Shown here: one piece after another, positions 33,221 through 43,755 of the stretch
Position numbering within the stretch: the first letter of the stretch is position 1
Layout: the number at the start of each line of letters is the position of its first letter
NCBI RefSeq assembly: GCF_035222375.1
Contig: NC_085889.1
Coordinates: forward strand, 2,418,001-2,482,000
DNA: 64,000 bases
Reading direction: 5' to 3'
Source: Podospora pseudocomata
Taxonomy: Eukaryota > Ascomycota > Sordariomycetes > Sordariales > Podosporaceae
Translations under genes and position numbers: made by a program
The notes under the pieces: generated by a model
Seen by the model: the letters and a program-made list of their open reading frames with translations, nothing else
Databases searched by the model: none
What the model was told of the DNA's origin: nothing

Positions 33221-35821
33221 ATGTCCACCACATCATCATCAGCTCCACCCTCAGATATCGTTGAAGGATTCGTTCCACTACCGTGTAACCCTTGGGTTGA
33301 CGACGACGAAGATTCCGACTTCACTACAGGAGAATACTCCTTCAACGCCTCGCCTACTCCGCGACCCTTCATTCCCGGCTACGCCGCCCACATTCCTCTT
33401 CCGACATCACCAATCACGGTGTCACCGACGTACGCGTCCATCTCGACCTACAACATGTCAGACTATCGCTCCCCTTCAGCTGAGCCTGTCCAGGTCGATG
33501 ACCACATGGAGCTCACGCTCTACTCGCCTCAGGACTTCGAAGTCATTATGAGCGACCCCTCTGATATCCAGCCTTTGCCTGGTGCTATTCACGACCCGGC
33601 ACCCTGGGTTATTGAACTCCATCGCCGCATGAGCGAAGCTTATGAGGGTGTACGACAGCTTGCTCAGCAGCAACACAAGGACCGCATCGATCACCAGGAA
33701 CTCGCACGCCTTAAGCATCAATACGAGCATATCCGCGAGCAGTACACTGTGTGCGCCGGCCTGATCAAGATTGGGGTTCAGGTCTCGGAACAGCAGATCA
33801 AGCACTTCCGGCAACAAGTCGAGAATGCCAGTGCCACCTTTGCAAACGAGATCTGGGGAGCCATCGCGGTCATCACCCAGGACGAGCGTCAGCGTCAACA
33901 GGCTATTGAGCAGCTTCGTGAATCTGCCAACCGCCACCACTCCGCCCTGGTAACTCTCGAAAAGGAGGTTGCAAGCCAGAAGAAGTTCAACAATCAAGTC
34001 GAGAACTGGGCGCTCCAGCGTGACCGTGATATCGATGGACTTCTGGCGAAAGAATTCGTCGAACCCTCTACTCTAGACGAACACGAACGAGCTATCACGG
34101 AACGGATCAAGAAGCTCGTGAAAGAAGACCTCAAGGAGTTCCGCGCTCAGATGGAACAGAACCCCAATGCCAATGTCGACTCCGTCTGGCGTAGCGTTAG
34201 CCAACGGGCATCGGCGCGACCCTCGCACCCATCCACAGCCATACCATCAAAGGTGTCATCCTCAACTCGGCGTGTTCGCGACAACTTAACCAACCAAGCA
34301 CTACAAGATGCTCAAGCACGCCGAACGGCCCGCCAAGCCAACATTCAATTTGAGGCTACTCGGGTCGGACCTATACACGCGACGCCTACACCCAACGGTG
34401 GCGGAGGAGGAAATATTCCCCCACGACGATTCCACGCTACCGCCGGAGAACCACCCTCGGATCCAGATGACTCGGACTCAGAGGACCCCGATGACGATCG
34501 ACGTGAGAGGCGATCATCTGCTGGAGGAGCCGGAAGGGGACCTCCCAGAGGACCTCCAGCCACACGCAGCCGCCCTCGATCACCCAGTCCCTCGGGTCGA
34601 GAGGACCTCACTCGACTCATTCGTCTCTTTTCTCAAGCACCGATCCAAGTCAACCCGGTACACATGACAAAGCCCCCGTCCTACGACGGCAGGGACCTCG
34701 CCAAGTTCCGTTCCTGGTGGCTTAAGGTGGAAGCGTATATGGATTCATACCCTACTGGTTTTCCCAACGACCAGGTCAAGATTAACTGGGTTGGATCACT
34801 TCTCACCGACAAGGCCCAGGTATGGCACCAACAGAGAATGAGCCAAGTCCAGAGACTCGGCTTTATAGACGCCTGGAGTAGTTACACCACCGCTATCAAG
34901 GAACGCTTCCGGGATACAGCCGCTATTAAGGAACGCTTCCGGGATACAGCCGCTATCAAGGAACGCTTCCGGGATACAGCCGAAAGGTACCGCAATGCCC
35001 GCAAGATGCAAGAACTCAAGTATCAAGGGGACATTTCGCAGTACTTGACCGAGCTTAGCGACCTCAACGAGGTGGTGCAATGGTCGGGGACTACGTTCCA
35101 GAGTCATGTCTCAAAGGCACTTCCGGATGAGATCACCAAGTTAATCTACTCAAGACAAGGCGGCGTCCCAGAAACGGATGAGGACTTCCTCCACGCCATC
35201 CAGGAAGCTGGCCACATCTACGAGAATATGCTCACCAACCCTGGCATCTCAGTTGGTCACCGGGCGGGAAAAGACACGCCCACTTCGATCTCGGAGCGCT
35301 CGAAGTCGGGCCCTCCCCACCAAAGTCGCTCCCAACAACCGTCAAATCCATCCTTAAGAAGCAACAAGGCACCCTCCAAAGCACCAAACGCCAGACCCGA
35401 TCCGAAAGATATTAAATGGGCGACCGTCAAGGAAGCCTTAGCAAGGATCTCTCAGGAGAACGTCGACAGGCATAAGAAGGACGGTTCCGCCTGCTGGCGA
35501 TGTGGTCGCAACAACCATCACACCCTCGCCTGCTTCGCAAGAAAGGATGTCTCCGGCAACGACCTCCCCGCTGCTCCTCCCAAGATAGCTGGGGTCAAAC
35601 GGAAGGCCGAGGAGAAAGAGAAAGAAATAACACCTCCAAAGAAAGTACGAATTGACGCTATCGGAGTACACCAGTCTTCGAGGTACTCGACGACGATATG
35701 TCCGGTACCGAGACGGGTTTTCACTAGGCCGCCTGCCCACGCCGACAGGATGCAACCGGCCGACTGGCGTTACCATTGCGGGAGTCAAGCGCCCTCACCC
35801 AAGCAAGGAGGACGAAGATGA
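33221..35821 (+). CDS. Gag polyprotein of the chromovirus
   Basis: 866 aa from ATG 33221 (the frame opens a little earlier without ATG). The N-terminal third is acidic and proline-rich. Residues about 125-310 form coiled-coil helices (e.g. MSEAYEGVRQLAQQQHKDR). A capsid-like region begins PPSYDGRDLAKFRSWWLKVE and includes three tandem copies of the ten residues AAIKERFRDT (DNA 34891-34980, 30-bp period). A CCHC zinc knuckle, CWRCGRNNHHTLAC, lies at 35492-35533. Gag assembles the virus-like particle and packages RNA. The frame overlaps pol by 170 bp, pol being in the +1 frame relative to gag. Confidence 0.85.
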   Translation: MSTTSSSAPPSDIVEGFVPLPCNPWVDDDEDSDFTTGEYSFNASPTPRPFIPGYAAHIPLPTSPITVSPTYASISTYNMSDYRSPSAEPVQVDDHMELTLYSPQDFEVIMSDPSDIQPLPGAIHDPAPWVIELHRRMSEAYEGVRQLAQQQHKDRIDHQELARLKHQYEHIREQYTVCAGLIKIGVQVSEQQIKHFRQQVENASATFANEIWGAIAVITQDERQRQQAIEQLRESANRHHSALVTLEKEVASQKKFNNQVENWALQRDRDIDGLLAKEFVEPSTLDEHERAITERIKKLVKEDLKEFRAQMEQNPNANVDSVWRSVSQRASARPSHPSTAIPSKVSSSTRRVRDNLTNQALQDAQARRTARQANIQFEATRVGPIHATPTPNGGGGGNIPPRRFHATAGEPPSDPDDSDSEDPDDDRRERRSSAGGAGRGPPRGPPATRSRPRSPSPSGREDLTRLIRLFSQAPIQVNPVHMTKPPSYDGRDLAKFRSWWLKVEAYMDSYPTGFPNDQVKINWVGSLLTDKAQVWHQQRMSQVQRLGFIDAWSSYTTAIKERFRDTAAIKERFRDTAAIKERFRDTAERYRNARKMQELKYQGDISQYLTELSDLNEVVQWSGTTFQSHVSKALPDEITKLIYSRQGGVPETDEDFLHAIQEAGHIYENMLTNPGISVGHRAGKDTPTSISERSKSGPPHQSRSQQPSNPSLRSNKAPSKAPNARPDPKDIKWATVKEALARISQENVDRHKKDGSACWRCGRNNHHTLACFARKDVSGNDLPAAPPKIAGVKRKAEEKEKEITPPKKVRIDAIGVHQSSRYSTTICPVPRRVFTRPPAHADRMQPADWRYHCGSQAPSPKQGGRR
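34891..34980 (+). repeat. 30-bp in-frame triplication within gag
   Basis: GCTAT(C/T)AAGGAACGCTTCC with GGGATACAGCC, three copies in a row, differing at one base. Each adds ten residues to a capsid helix. Confidence 0.9.
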
Positions 35822-38800
35822 ACAACCAAGACGCCGGCCTAAGGTGGGAACCAGGCCCATCATCCAGATGAGCATTATCAAGGACATCAATGGGCGCCCT
35901 CGGGAATACCCAGTACGCGTCCTCCTGGATCCTGGCAGTACGGTTCCCGTCCTATCAGAAGACGTGGTTAGCCGCTTATCTATTGAGACCTTCCACCATC
36001 CTCCAGGGTTCTATCTTCAATCCTTTACTGGAGAAGGAGATGTCAGTAAGCAAGCGCTCTACTCCGACACTGTAGTGCTCAGGCACGCGGAAGACCACTT
36101 CACCAAATTGCAATTCGAAGTCAGTAAGCTCGACTCGGAATGCGATATTATCCTACCACACTGGTGGCTCCAAGAACACCAACCAGCGGGCTTCTACAAT
36201 CAAGATCCCTCTAAGATTGTGTTTACCTCTCCCACCTGCCGCGAACGGTGCACCAGCCTGTCGGTGCTTGGGAAGGTTGGTAGGATTATCTCCAGCGTCA
36301 CGGACGATCGAAGCTCTATTCCTGAACGCTTCCGGGACCTGGCACCATTGGTCCCTGACGATATATCTCAAAGGCTGCCTGATCATAAGCCATGGGACCA
36401 CACGATCGACCTAGTGGATGACAAGACACCACCATGGGGACCCATCTACTCCCTCAGCGGCAAGGAACTCAAGTTCCTGCGAGCATGGCTGGATGAGATG
36501 CTGGCTGAAGGCAAGATTAGGCCTTCTAAGTCCCCCTGCAGCGCTCCTGTCTTCATGGTCAATAAGGACGCCTCTATCGAAAAGAAAGGAAAGCATGAGG
36601 ATCACCTCCGACCAGTTGTGGACTGGAGAGCGCTCAACGCCATCACCATCCCCAACCGGTATTCTCTACCACTCATCACCGAGCTACAAGATCGACTTGC
36701 CGGAGCCAAGTACTTCACTAAGATCGATCTTAAGAACGGATTCAACCTCGTACGAATCAAGGAAGGAGATGAGTGGAAGACAGCCTTCCGCTGCCGCTAC
36801 GGCCTCTTCGAGTTCACGGTCATGCATTTTGGACTAATCAACGTCCCAGCCACCTTCCAAGCCATGGTTCATGGAGTCCTCAGCGACCTCATTGACATGG
36901 GGGTACTGGCATATGTGGATGATATCCTTATATACGCCGACACTATGGAGGAACACGACCGGCTCACGAAGGAGGTGTTACGAAGGTTGAAAGAGAATAA
37001 CCTCACCATCTCAGCAAAGAAGTGTGTGTGGGCTACAAGGCAGGTTGAGTACCTTGGGTATATCATCTCTGAGCATGGGATCTCTATGTCTAAGGAGAAG
37101 GTAGACTGCATCTTGAACTGGGAGAGACCTACCACACTCAAGGCCACCCAATCCTTCATCGGCTTCGCCAACTTCTATCGACGCTTTATTAAGGGGTTCT
37201 CTGCCATTGCCCAAGCCCTCACGGCATCCCTAAAGCTCGACGCACGTCAGTGGAAGTGGACACAAGCCATGGAAATAGCATTCAACAGGCTCAAGGAGGC
37301 CTTCACCACTGCTCCCATCCTCGCTCACTTCGACCCAGCAAAGCTGGCGGTCCTGGAGACGGATGCGTCTGACTTCGCCCTGGGTGGAGTGATGTCCCAG
37401 AAGGGGGACGATGGCAAGCTCCACCCGGTTGCTTTCCACTCCAGAAAGCTCACCAAACCAGAGATGAACTATGAAGTACACGACAAAGAGCTACTAGCTA
37501 TAGTCGACTGCTTTGCAAGATGGCGGAGATACCTCGAGGGGCAGAGCATCGCATCGAAGTGTACTCCGATCATCAGAACCTGGCATACTTCACCACAGCG
37601 AAGGTCTTAAATAGACGCCAGGCAAGGTGGGCGCAAGAGCTCGCCGCCTACAACTTCATTATCATGTATCGGCCTGGACGACTTAACGGCAAGGCCGACG
37701 TGCTCTCAAGACTCGATCAATATCGGCCTGAGAAAGGGGGAGATGAGGACCAGCCAATCACTTCGGTCCTGAAAAATCACCACTTTTCACCGCCAAATGA
37801 AGGACCTTCCTTTCTGGTTTCCTCAGCAAGGCTCGCCAGTATTCCGGTTACACCGGCATGGAACGATGATTTCATCGCCAGAGTCAAAACAGCCGCCCAC
37901 CAGGATGCCGAGTATACGAGGGACCTGGCCACACCGCCCAAAAATGAGCATGCGGACGATGGCCTACTGTACCACAACAACCTGTTGAGGATCCCCAAGG
38001 ACCCCGCGTTACGCGACGAGATCTTCAAGTCTGAGCACGACGCAGCCATCGCCGGCCACCTGGGAATGGACAGAACTATCGACCTTATACGGCGCAATTT
38101 CTGGTGGCCAGGCATGGATCAAGACATCCGCGAATACGTACGTGGGTGCAGAGAGTGCCAACAGAACAAGAACCCCCGCCATGGCACCTTCGGGCTGCTC
38201 CAACCAATGGAGATCCCTTGGAAGCCGTGGAGAGCGATTTCCATGGACTTCATCACGGACCTTCCACTGTCCTCTGGATGCGACTCGATCTGGGTCATCG
38301 TGGACATGTTCACGAAGATGGCACACTTCATTCCCCTACGCGTTGAAGCGAAGAAGACTGACGACCTGATCCGGATTTTTCGCGCGCGAGTATTGGCGAC
38401 TTCACGGCGTCCCAGCGGACATCATTTCTGATCGAGACTCACGCTTCACCGCCCACCTGTGGAAAGACTTCCTGAAGCTCGTCGGTATCAACAGTCGCAT
38501 GAGCACAGCCTTCCATCCGCAGACAGATGGACAGACAGAAATCGTTAACCAAGAATTAGAGATGTATCTCCGTGCCTTTGTCAACTACGAGATGGCTAAC
38601 TGGAATGAGTTACTCCCTATGGCAGAATTCGCGTACAATAACGCTCGCAAGTCGACTACAGGCATGTCGCCTTTCTTCGCCAACTATGGCTATCACCCTG
38701 CTTCCAATAACCCCTCCTCGAATACCACCGTCCACAATCCCTCGAGTCGGCTGTACGCACACTGGATGACCCAAGTTCATAAGGAAGCGCGGAAAGCACT

Positions 38801-39326
38801 AGAGGACGCCCGCACGCGCATGAAGCAGTGGGCCGACTTGAAGAGAAAAGAAGCCCCTTTATTTGAACAGGACCAACTTGTGATGCTCAATGCCAAACAC
38901 ATCAAGACTCGACGACCCTCCAAGAAGCTGGACAAAAAGATGCTAGGCCCGTTCAAAATCCAGAAGGTGATCTCTCCTACCGCTGTCCGACTGACTCTCC
39001 CCAAGCACTGGCGGATCCACAATACCTTCCACGTCTCTCTCATCGAGCCCTATCGCGCTGGCGGACAGGCACTGCCTGATCCAGACCAGGTCCTGCGAGA
39101 AGCTGAGCCGGTAGAGGCAGAAGACTATCAAGTGGAAAAGGTGATGGATTCGACCATGATGGGCGAAGAAGTCAAGTATCTGGTCAAGTGGGAAGGTTGG
39201 CCGCAAAGGAGACATTGGACTTGGGAACCTTACGATCACTTCTACAGTGATGGAGCCAAGGCGGCTTTACAAGCCTTCCACGCTCTACACCCCGACAAGC
39301 CCAAGGACCGACGTCTGGAGGTCTAA
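35652..39326 (+). pseudogene. Pol of the chromovirus (protease-RT-RNase H-integrase-chromodomain), two frame breaks
   Basis: Three successive open segments: 35652-37610, 37520-38431 and from about 38390 to 39326. Protease-like VRVLLDPGSTVPVLS (around 35915; DPG where most have D-S/T-G). Reverse transcriptase: PVVDWRALNAITIPNRY, YFTKIDLKNGFN, YGLFEFTVMHFGL and catalytic YVDD at 36912-36923. RNase H starts LETDASDFALGGV. Integrase: zinc-binding His-His-Cys-Cys (GHLGMDRT...CRECQ), catalytic core with SMDFITDLP, DRDSRFT and HPQTDGQTEIVNQ. A chromodomain (VKYLVKWEGWPQRRHWTWEP) lies at about 39130-39250 and would direct insertion to marked chromatin. The frame steps at a G4 run (37538-37541, one G too few) and at a T5 run (38376-38380, one T too many); the second restores the first frame. 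Real mutations or sequencing errors are both possible. Confidence 0.9.
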
Positions 39327-39354
39327 GGCCATCATCAAGCTCGTGGGCGAGCAT

Positions 39355-39371
39355 GAGAAGGGGGGAGATGG
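39355..39371 (+). other. Polypurine tract of the chromovirus
   Basis: GAGAAGGGGGGAGATGG ends exactly at the base before the right LTR (39372), the expected place for plus-strand priming. Confidence 0.75.
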
Positions 39372-39721
39372 TGTCACACGGCAAAAGCCAACCACCCGCA
39401 ACCACGGCCAGCAACACTGCCGATACCACCGCAAGAAGGGGTAACTGCAAGTTGTGAACCTCTCGTTGAAAGCGAGGCAGGCAATCTGAAGGCATGGCGG
39501 TTATCAAAGGAAGCCCACTGGCCCCTGAGATATTGAGGAACTTGGCAGCGGCTCGAGGCCACTGGGCACGGACCACCTGACGATGGATAAATACGCGTCT
39601 CTGAGATCTGTTTGTATTCCTAGACGTTCTTCTTCCTCATCACGCTCTTCGAGGCCATTGAAGATCATTAGCCTGAATTGAACCATGAGTTCCAAGCCCT
39701 GATATTACAGCCCTTGTCACA
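39372..39721 (+). repeat. 3' LTR of the chromovirus
   Basis: 350 bp, identical to the 5' LTR by eye; followed by the target duplication CTGAA. Confidence 0.9.
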
Positions 39722-39991
39722 CTGAAAGTGATCTAAACTATTCTATAATAGACAGTGGTTGATCACTGAAGCCAGCCATGTTGTGACAGGGCTCTCTGCT
39801 CGTATGGATGGAGAAAGGTGGCAAGGCGTGCTTGTCCGGACCGTGGGGATGATATTTCAGGGGAAGGCCGCATGGCGGTGGATACGAAAGGGACATATTA
39901 GCTCTTGAAACATACCTAAAAAGGAGTCCAACAGAACCAATATCTCAAGCATTTCAACGGAGAGATCTAATTATCCAGTCAACACAGTCAA

Positions 39992-40530
39992 CTACTGCCT
40001 ATCCCCATCCGCCAGCTGGACAAATTCCCAGCTCACCACGTCATTCGGCCCTGCCGACCTCAAATGCAACTCACTGCCACTGGCGGGATCGAGCACGACA
40101 ACATGAAGACTATCGTCCCTCTTCCACCACAACTGATGCCTTCCCTCAGGGGCCACTCTGTAGCTAAACCTGTCCTGCTTTACATATCAAACTCTCCAAC
40201 CATCAGTTTAGCAGCCCATCGAGACAGGCGTCCTCCCACCCGATAACCAATATTCATTCGCACAGCCGGATGCCGAAGCGAAAACCAGCCTCCCTTCTCT
40301 TCACATTCCCAGTGCCAAGTATCCTTGTGAGTGCGTAACGTGTCATGGGGACTAGCGCCAAGTTGCCGTCGCGCATGGCAAGGACCAAGCCAGTGTTGCG
40401 ATCCCACAGAATGTATGTGTGTCCAGGGTTTGTTTAGAATGGCGCCCTGAATGGCGGTCGGGCCGAAGAAGCTCACTGGAGGCGAATAGGGAGGGGGCTC
40501 GTTTGGGACAATGGACTTTTCCACGGTCAT
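39992..40530 (-). pseudogene. Unknown gene with a frame break
   Basis: From ATG 40530 the minus strand reads NEPPPYSPPVSFFGPTAI, LNKPWTHIHSVGSQHWLGP, DTWHWECEEKGGWFSLRHP, then stops at TAA around 40182. One frame over, coding-looking sequence resumes at once (RFSYRVAPEGRHQLWWKRD, ELHLRSAGPNDVVSWEFVQ) and ends at 39992-39994. The break would be healed by removing two bases (TA) after GATATG, and no intron of normal size fits, so I call a frameshift. The product would be about 180 aa. The family is not known to me. It begins 270 bp to the right of the chromovirus. Confidence 0.5.
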
Positions 40531-41180
40531 CTAAGTTCAAGCGGTCGGTCGTCAGCGCAGAACAAGAATTGAAGGACATGGAGAGGCATACCTTGACTAT
40601 CAGGGAGGGTTGAAGAGCTTACGTTACACTGCTGGGGGGCAGAGGTGCTGTTGAAGTTTGTGGCCTTGCGGATGGAACCGAGATGAGGTTTCAAAGAAGA
40701 TGGTTCCAACGAAAAGTATTTTTGATGTCAAGCATTAATGCCTAAACGTTTGTCATGTGTGGGGTTGGAACTGCATTTTGATCCTCGCTGGGTATTGGCC
40801 ATCAAACGTGCTCGGTGTCCTGTCAAGATGCATGGTTCCGTAGGCCTCCATTGGCACACATGAAGTGTGCTCGTTGCACAAACGCGCCAGCTATTGTCCA
40901 CAACATGGCATTGGTCGACCAGGTAGGTTTGGGTCAGGAGAAAATAGTGACAAGGAAGAGAAAACAATATATCAGATTGAAGACCTCGGTTCAAGACTGA
41001 GATATCATCACTGGCCAAATCCCCGAAAAACAGTCCCTCAAACAGTAGCCCTCTTTTCACAGAACCAAAGCAGCCCAGATATTATCCCGTGAGAGAAGCC
41101 GGACTTGACAGGCTGGCAGCACAGTCATGACCAGAAGAACCTGTTGCATGCTTGGTTGTTACGCCCACCGCCAACCGCGT
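40531..41180. other. Intergenic
   Basis: 650 bp between two minus-strand genes. Possible promoter of the preceding pseudogene; no motif or supported ORF. Confidence 0.4.
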
Positions 41181-42788
41181 CTAAGCATCGACGACCTTGA
41201 TCTGAGCTGCCTTAGCAAAGTCTTCGGCTTCCTTGATAATCTGCAAACTCTTTGTCAGCTCCATTGAAATGGATAAGTACCAATTTTCTGCAGAAAACCT
41301 ACCTCGTCATACTTTGTGACAGCATCCTGAATGCCATGGCTGATGTTGGACTTCCGGATAGCCTGCAATGGTGAACTCGTGCCCTTCTCAATCTTGTCAA
41401 TGGCCTTGATAACAGGGTCAAGAGACTCTCCCAAATGCCGGAAAGTGTCCTGAATCAACCGGATCCCCTCCACCGCCTTTGTCATCCTGGTGATCAAATC
41501 ATCAATCTGAGCCTCCAAGGCCGTGACAGTAGTCTGGCATTTGAGAACATCCTCCGTCTCCTTGTTCTGGGTGGACCACTTGTCCAACGCATCCTTGAAG
41601 TCTTTGAGCTTCTGGTACAGGTTCCAAGTACCCGTAGGGCCGCTGAGCACATTGACCCAGAACTTCCAACCCTTGGGGTCTCCTTCCTCTTTCTGGAACA
41701 TGCACGAAGTCAGTGACCTTTACAACATGTGTAGAATGCGCTAATGGCTTGGATTGAACTCACCAACTCCTTGCTCTGCTTATCAGCCTCATCCTTGGCG
41801 TCCTTGAGCTTCTTCTGCAAGTCTTCCAGTTCATGGTTCAAGTACACCATCGCATTCTTGTAATGCTTCCCCCCAGAATCCGTCACCGGGCTTAGATACT
41901 TGTCATTCACAGCGGTGACCTGCTTCTTGTTGGCCTCGGTTTCGTTGAGGAACTATCATCCATCCGACAGGTCAGTCATAAGTTCTTTCTCTGCCGTCCC
42001 AAACATCAAGATGAATCTCACGTCTTGAAGGTCTTTCCTCAACTTGTCACTCTGCTCTTCCTTCTCCTTGGCGTCCGACTTGAGCTCCTCCAGTCTTTCC
42101 TTCGCGAGCTCCTTCGCCGCTTCGAAATCATCGTCAATGCTGTCCTTGTTCTTGTACTTGTCCGACGTCAGCGTCTTGAGCTGCGCGCCGAGGCCATCGT
42201 CGGCTCCGAGGGAGGTCTTGGCGTTGACAGCGTATTTCTTCACCAGGGAGGAATAGGAGACTTGAGAAACGTCAGTCAGAATGCCAAGGGCGTGGGTTCA
42301 AAATGGGGGGTGGAGAGAACTCACAGACCCCCTCCATGGGCCCACTGCTGAACTTGTGGCACGAGGAAGAAACAGCGACTAGAGCATCTTTGGTATCCTG
42401 TTCACATGGTAAGCACCTATGCTTTCCAGGCTGATGGCAAGGTGTCATACCTCGTAGATCTTGGGAAGGACCGCTTCCAAAGGCTTGAACCGGGACTGAG
42501 GGAGCTTCTTCTGGAAGTCGGCATCATTATCGGGGTACAGCATTCCGCACCAGACATATGTTTGGATGGCTGAAAGAACCTTTGTGTCAGTCCCAACATC
42601 AACGACATGGTTGCACGCAGAGTGGTAATCGTACCGTAGAATGGGCTCTTGTCGCCATTGAAAGTGACCTTACCGTCTGCCTTCGCCGTTCTGAGGAAAC
42701 GATCCGGGTGCGTTTTGAGTTCAGCCTCGAGAGAGTCCTGCAAGGTCTTCTCTGCTGCCTTGGGGTCGTTAGTCCAGTCGGTTGACAT
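41181..42788 (-). CDS. All-helical coiled-coil protein divergent from a MACPF gene
   Basis: Seven exons on the minus strand: 42788-42635, 42569-42451, 42397-42325, 42260-42022, 41952-41764, 41692-41303, 41240-41181; introns are 53-71 bp, all GT...AG, and every junction keeps frame (407 aa). There is no signal peptide. Residues about 120-260 and 290-400 form long amphipathic helices with heptad spacing (e.g. ELAKERLEELKSDAKEKEEQ, MVYLNHELEDLQKKL). Between them is an aromatic, less polar patch, KGWKFWVNVLSGPTGTW (about residues 262-278). Long paired helices with a central hydrophobic element recall alpha-helical pore-forming proteins of the ClyA/Xax kind, but I see no sequence match and this is only a shape-based guess. 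A TATATAG lies about 110 bp upstream. Intact splice sites and frame argue for selection. It may partner the MACPF protein next door. Confidence 0.75.
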
Positions 42789-43755
42789 GTTGAAGGTGAA
42801 TGATTGTGGACGAGGTAGAGATATTGAGTGCGATGGGTTCAAAGTGTAAATGTTGCAGATGATGCCACAAGAGTAAGACGGAGGGAAGGCAAATGTCGCT
42901 ATATAACCTGAGAATGCTGTGAGTCTGCGAGGCGTGCTGTGCTACCTTGGACATGCTCACGACGTCAGATCATTGTCAAACAACAGGAGATCGCCGACCA
43001 GGTCGTCCCCGAAGCTCGTATGCACTCTGCAGGCATTCGGGCCGTGATGGTATTTTGGAGACGATGATTGATTCACAAGATGGAGTTTCAGCTCGACTCG
43101 CTGTGTTGACGTAACGGTGGCTCAAGGTCTGGTACACGTGTGGATCATCTGGAGTTGTAGTATTCTTGTTACGCGCGATAAACGGTTGCTGATGTCTTCG
43201 AGGGCGGGTGGTTGCTGTATCGTGGATGATGATTTCACGAGACTGAAGCTGTAGTTGACCCATCGTGACCCGCCTTTAGCGGCGAGATTGGTGCGATGTG
43301 CAGCTGTCGATCTGTCAATTGGATTGATCGACATTCTGTCAACACATCTCTGTGGGCTCAAGTGGTTAGATTTGCGTGCTTCAAGAACCAAAGCGGGGAA
43401 CCCTACAGTGGGTGAATGGGTGAGTGGCTGGCTGAGGATTGCGGGTTGAAGGTATGTCTTAGAACTAAGTGTCACCAAACCTGCAAGTTATCGGGAGTGA
43501 CGCAGGCATACCTGTGTGGAGCATCTACAAGAAGGTGTCCATTGGGTCAAGCGGGCTTGCCGGGGGGTAGGTCCCCGTGTTGATCTGGAGTCGAGCCGAC
43601 GAAGCATGGACCACGTACAAGAAGGATAAAAATGGCTTCTTTGACAGGAGAGTTGTATCATCAAGCACTTTGTTTCCAGAACTCTTTGCTCTTTCAAGCC
43701 CCGAATCGCCAACCGTTGTCATACATCACGCATCATCATCATCATCATCATCATC
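42789..43755. promoter_or_regulatory. Shared upstream region of the helical and MACPF genes
   Basis: 967 bp between starts that point away from each other. TATA-like sequences are about 110 bp upstream of the helical gene (minus-strand TTATATAG at 42898-42905) and about 125 bp upstream of the MACPF gene (GGATAAAAATGG at 43624). An (ATC)n run of about nine units touches the MACPF ATG. ORFs here have no support. Confidence 0.55.

Larger units (their letters stand above)
32784..39721 (+). mobile_element. Ty3/gypsy chromovirus LTR retrotransposon, near complete (6938 bp)
   Basis: Two 350-bp LTRs (32784-33133 and 39372-39721) look identical base for base. The element is flanked by a 5-bp target duplication CTGAA (32779-32783 and 39722-39726). 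Internal order is gag, protease, reverse transcriptase, RNase H, integrase, chromodomain, as in chromoviruses. A purine-rich tract (39355-39371) lies directly before the right LTR as polypurine primer. Identical LTRs imply a very recent insertion. It is nevertheless probably not autonomous as read, because pol is interrupted twice by single-base homopolymer changes. It does not carry the AT-skewed stop-rich look of RIP-mutated elements. Confidence 0.95.

Noticed and set aside
41181-42788. Firm assignment of the helical protein to ClyA- or Xax-type toxins
   Set aside because: Only the helix-patch-helix layout suggests it; no sequence motif supports a named family.
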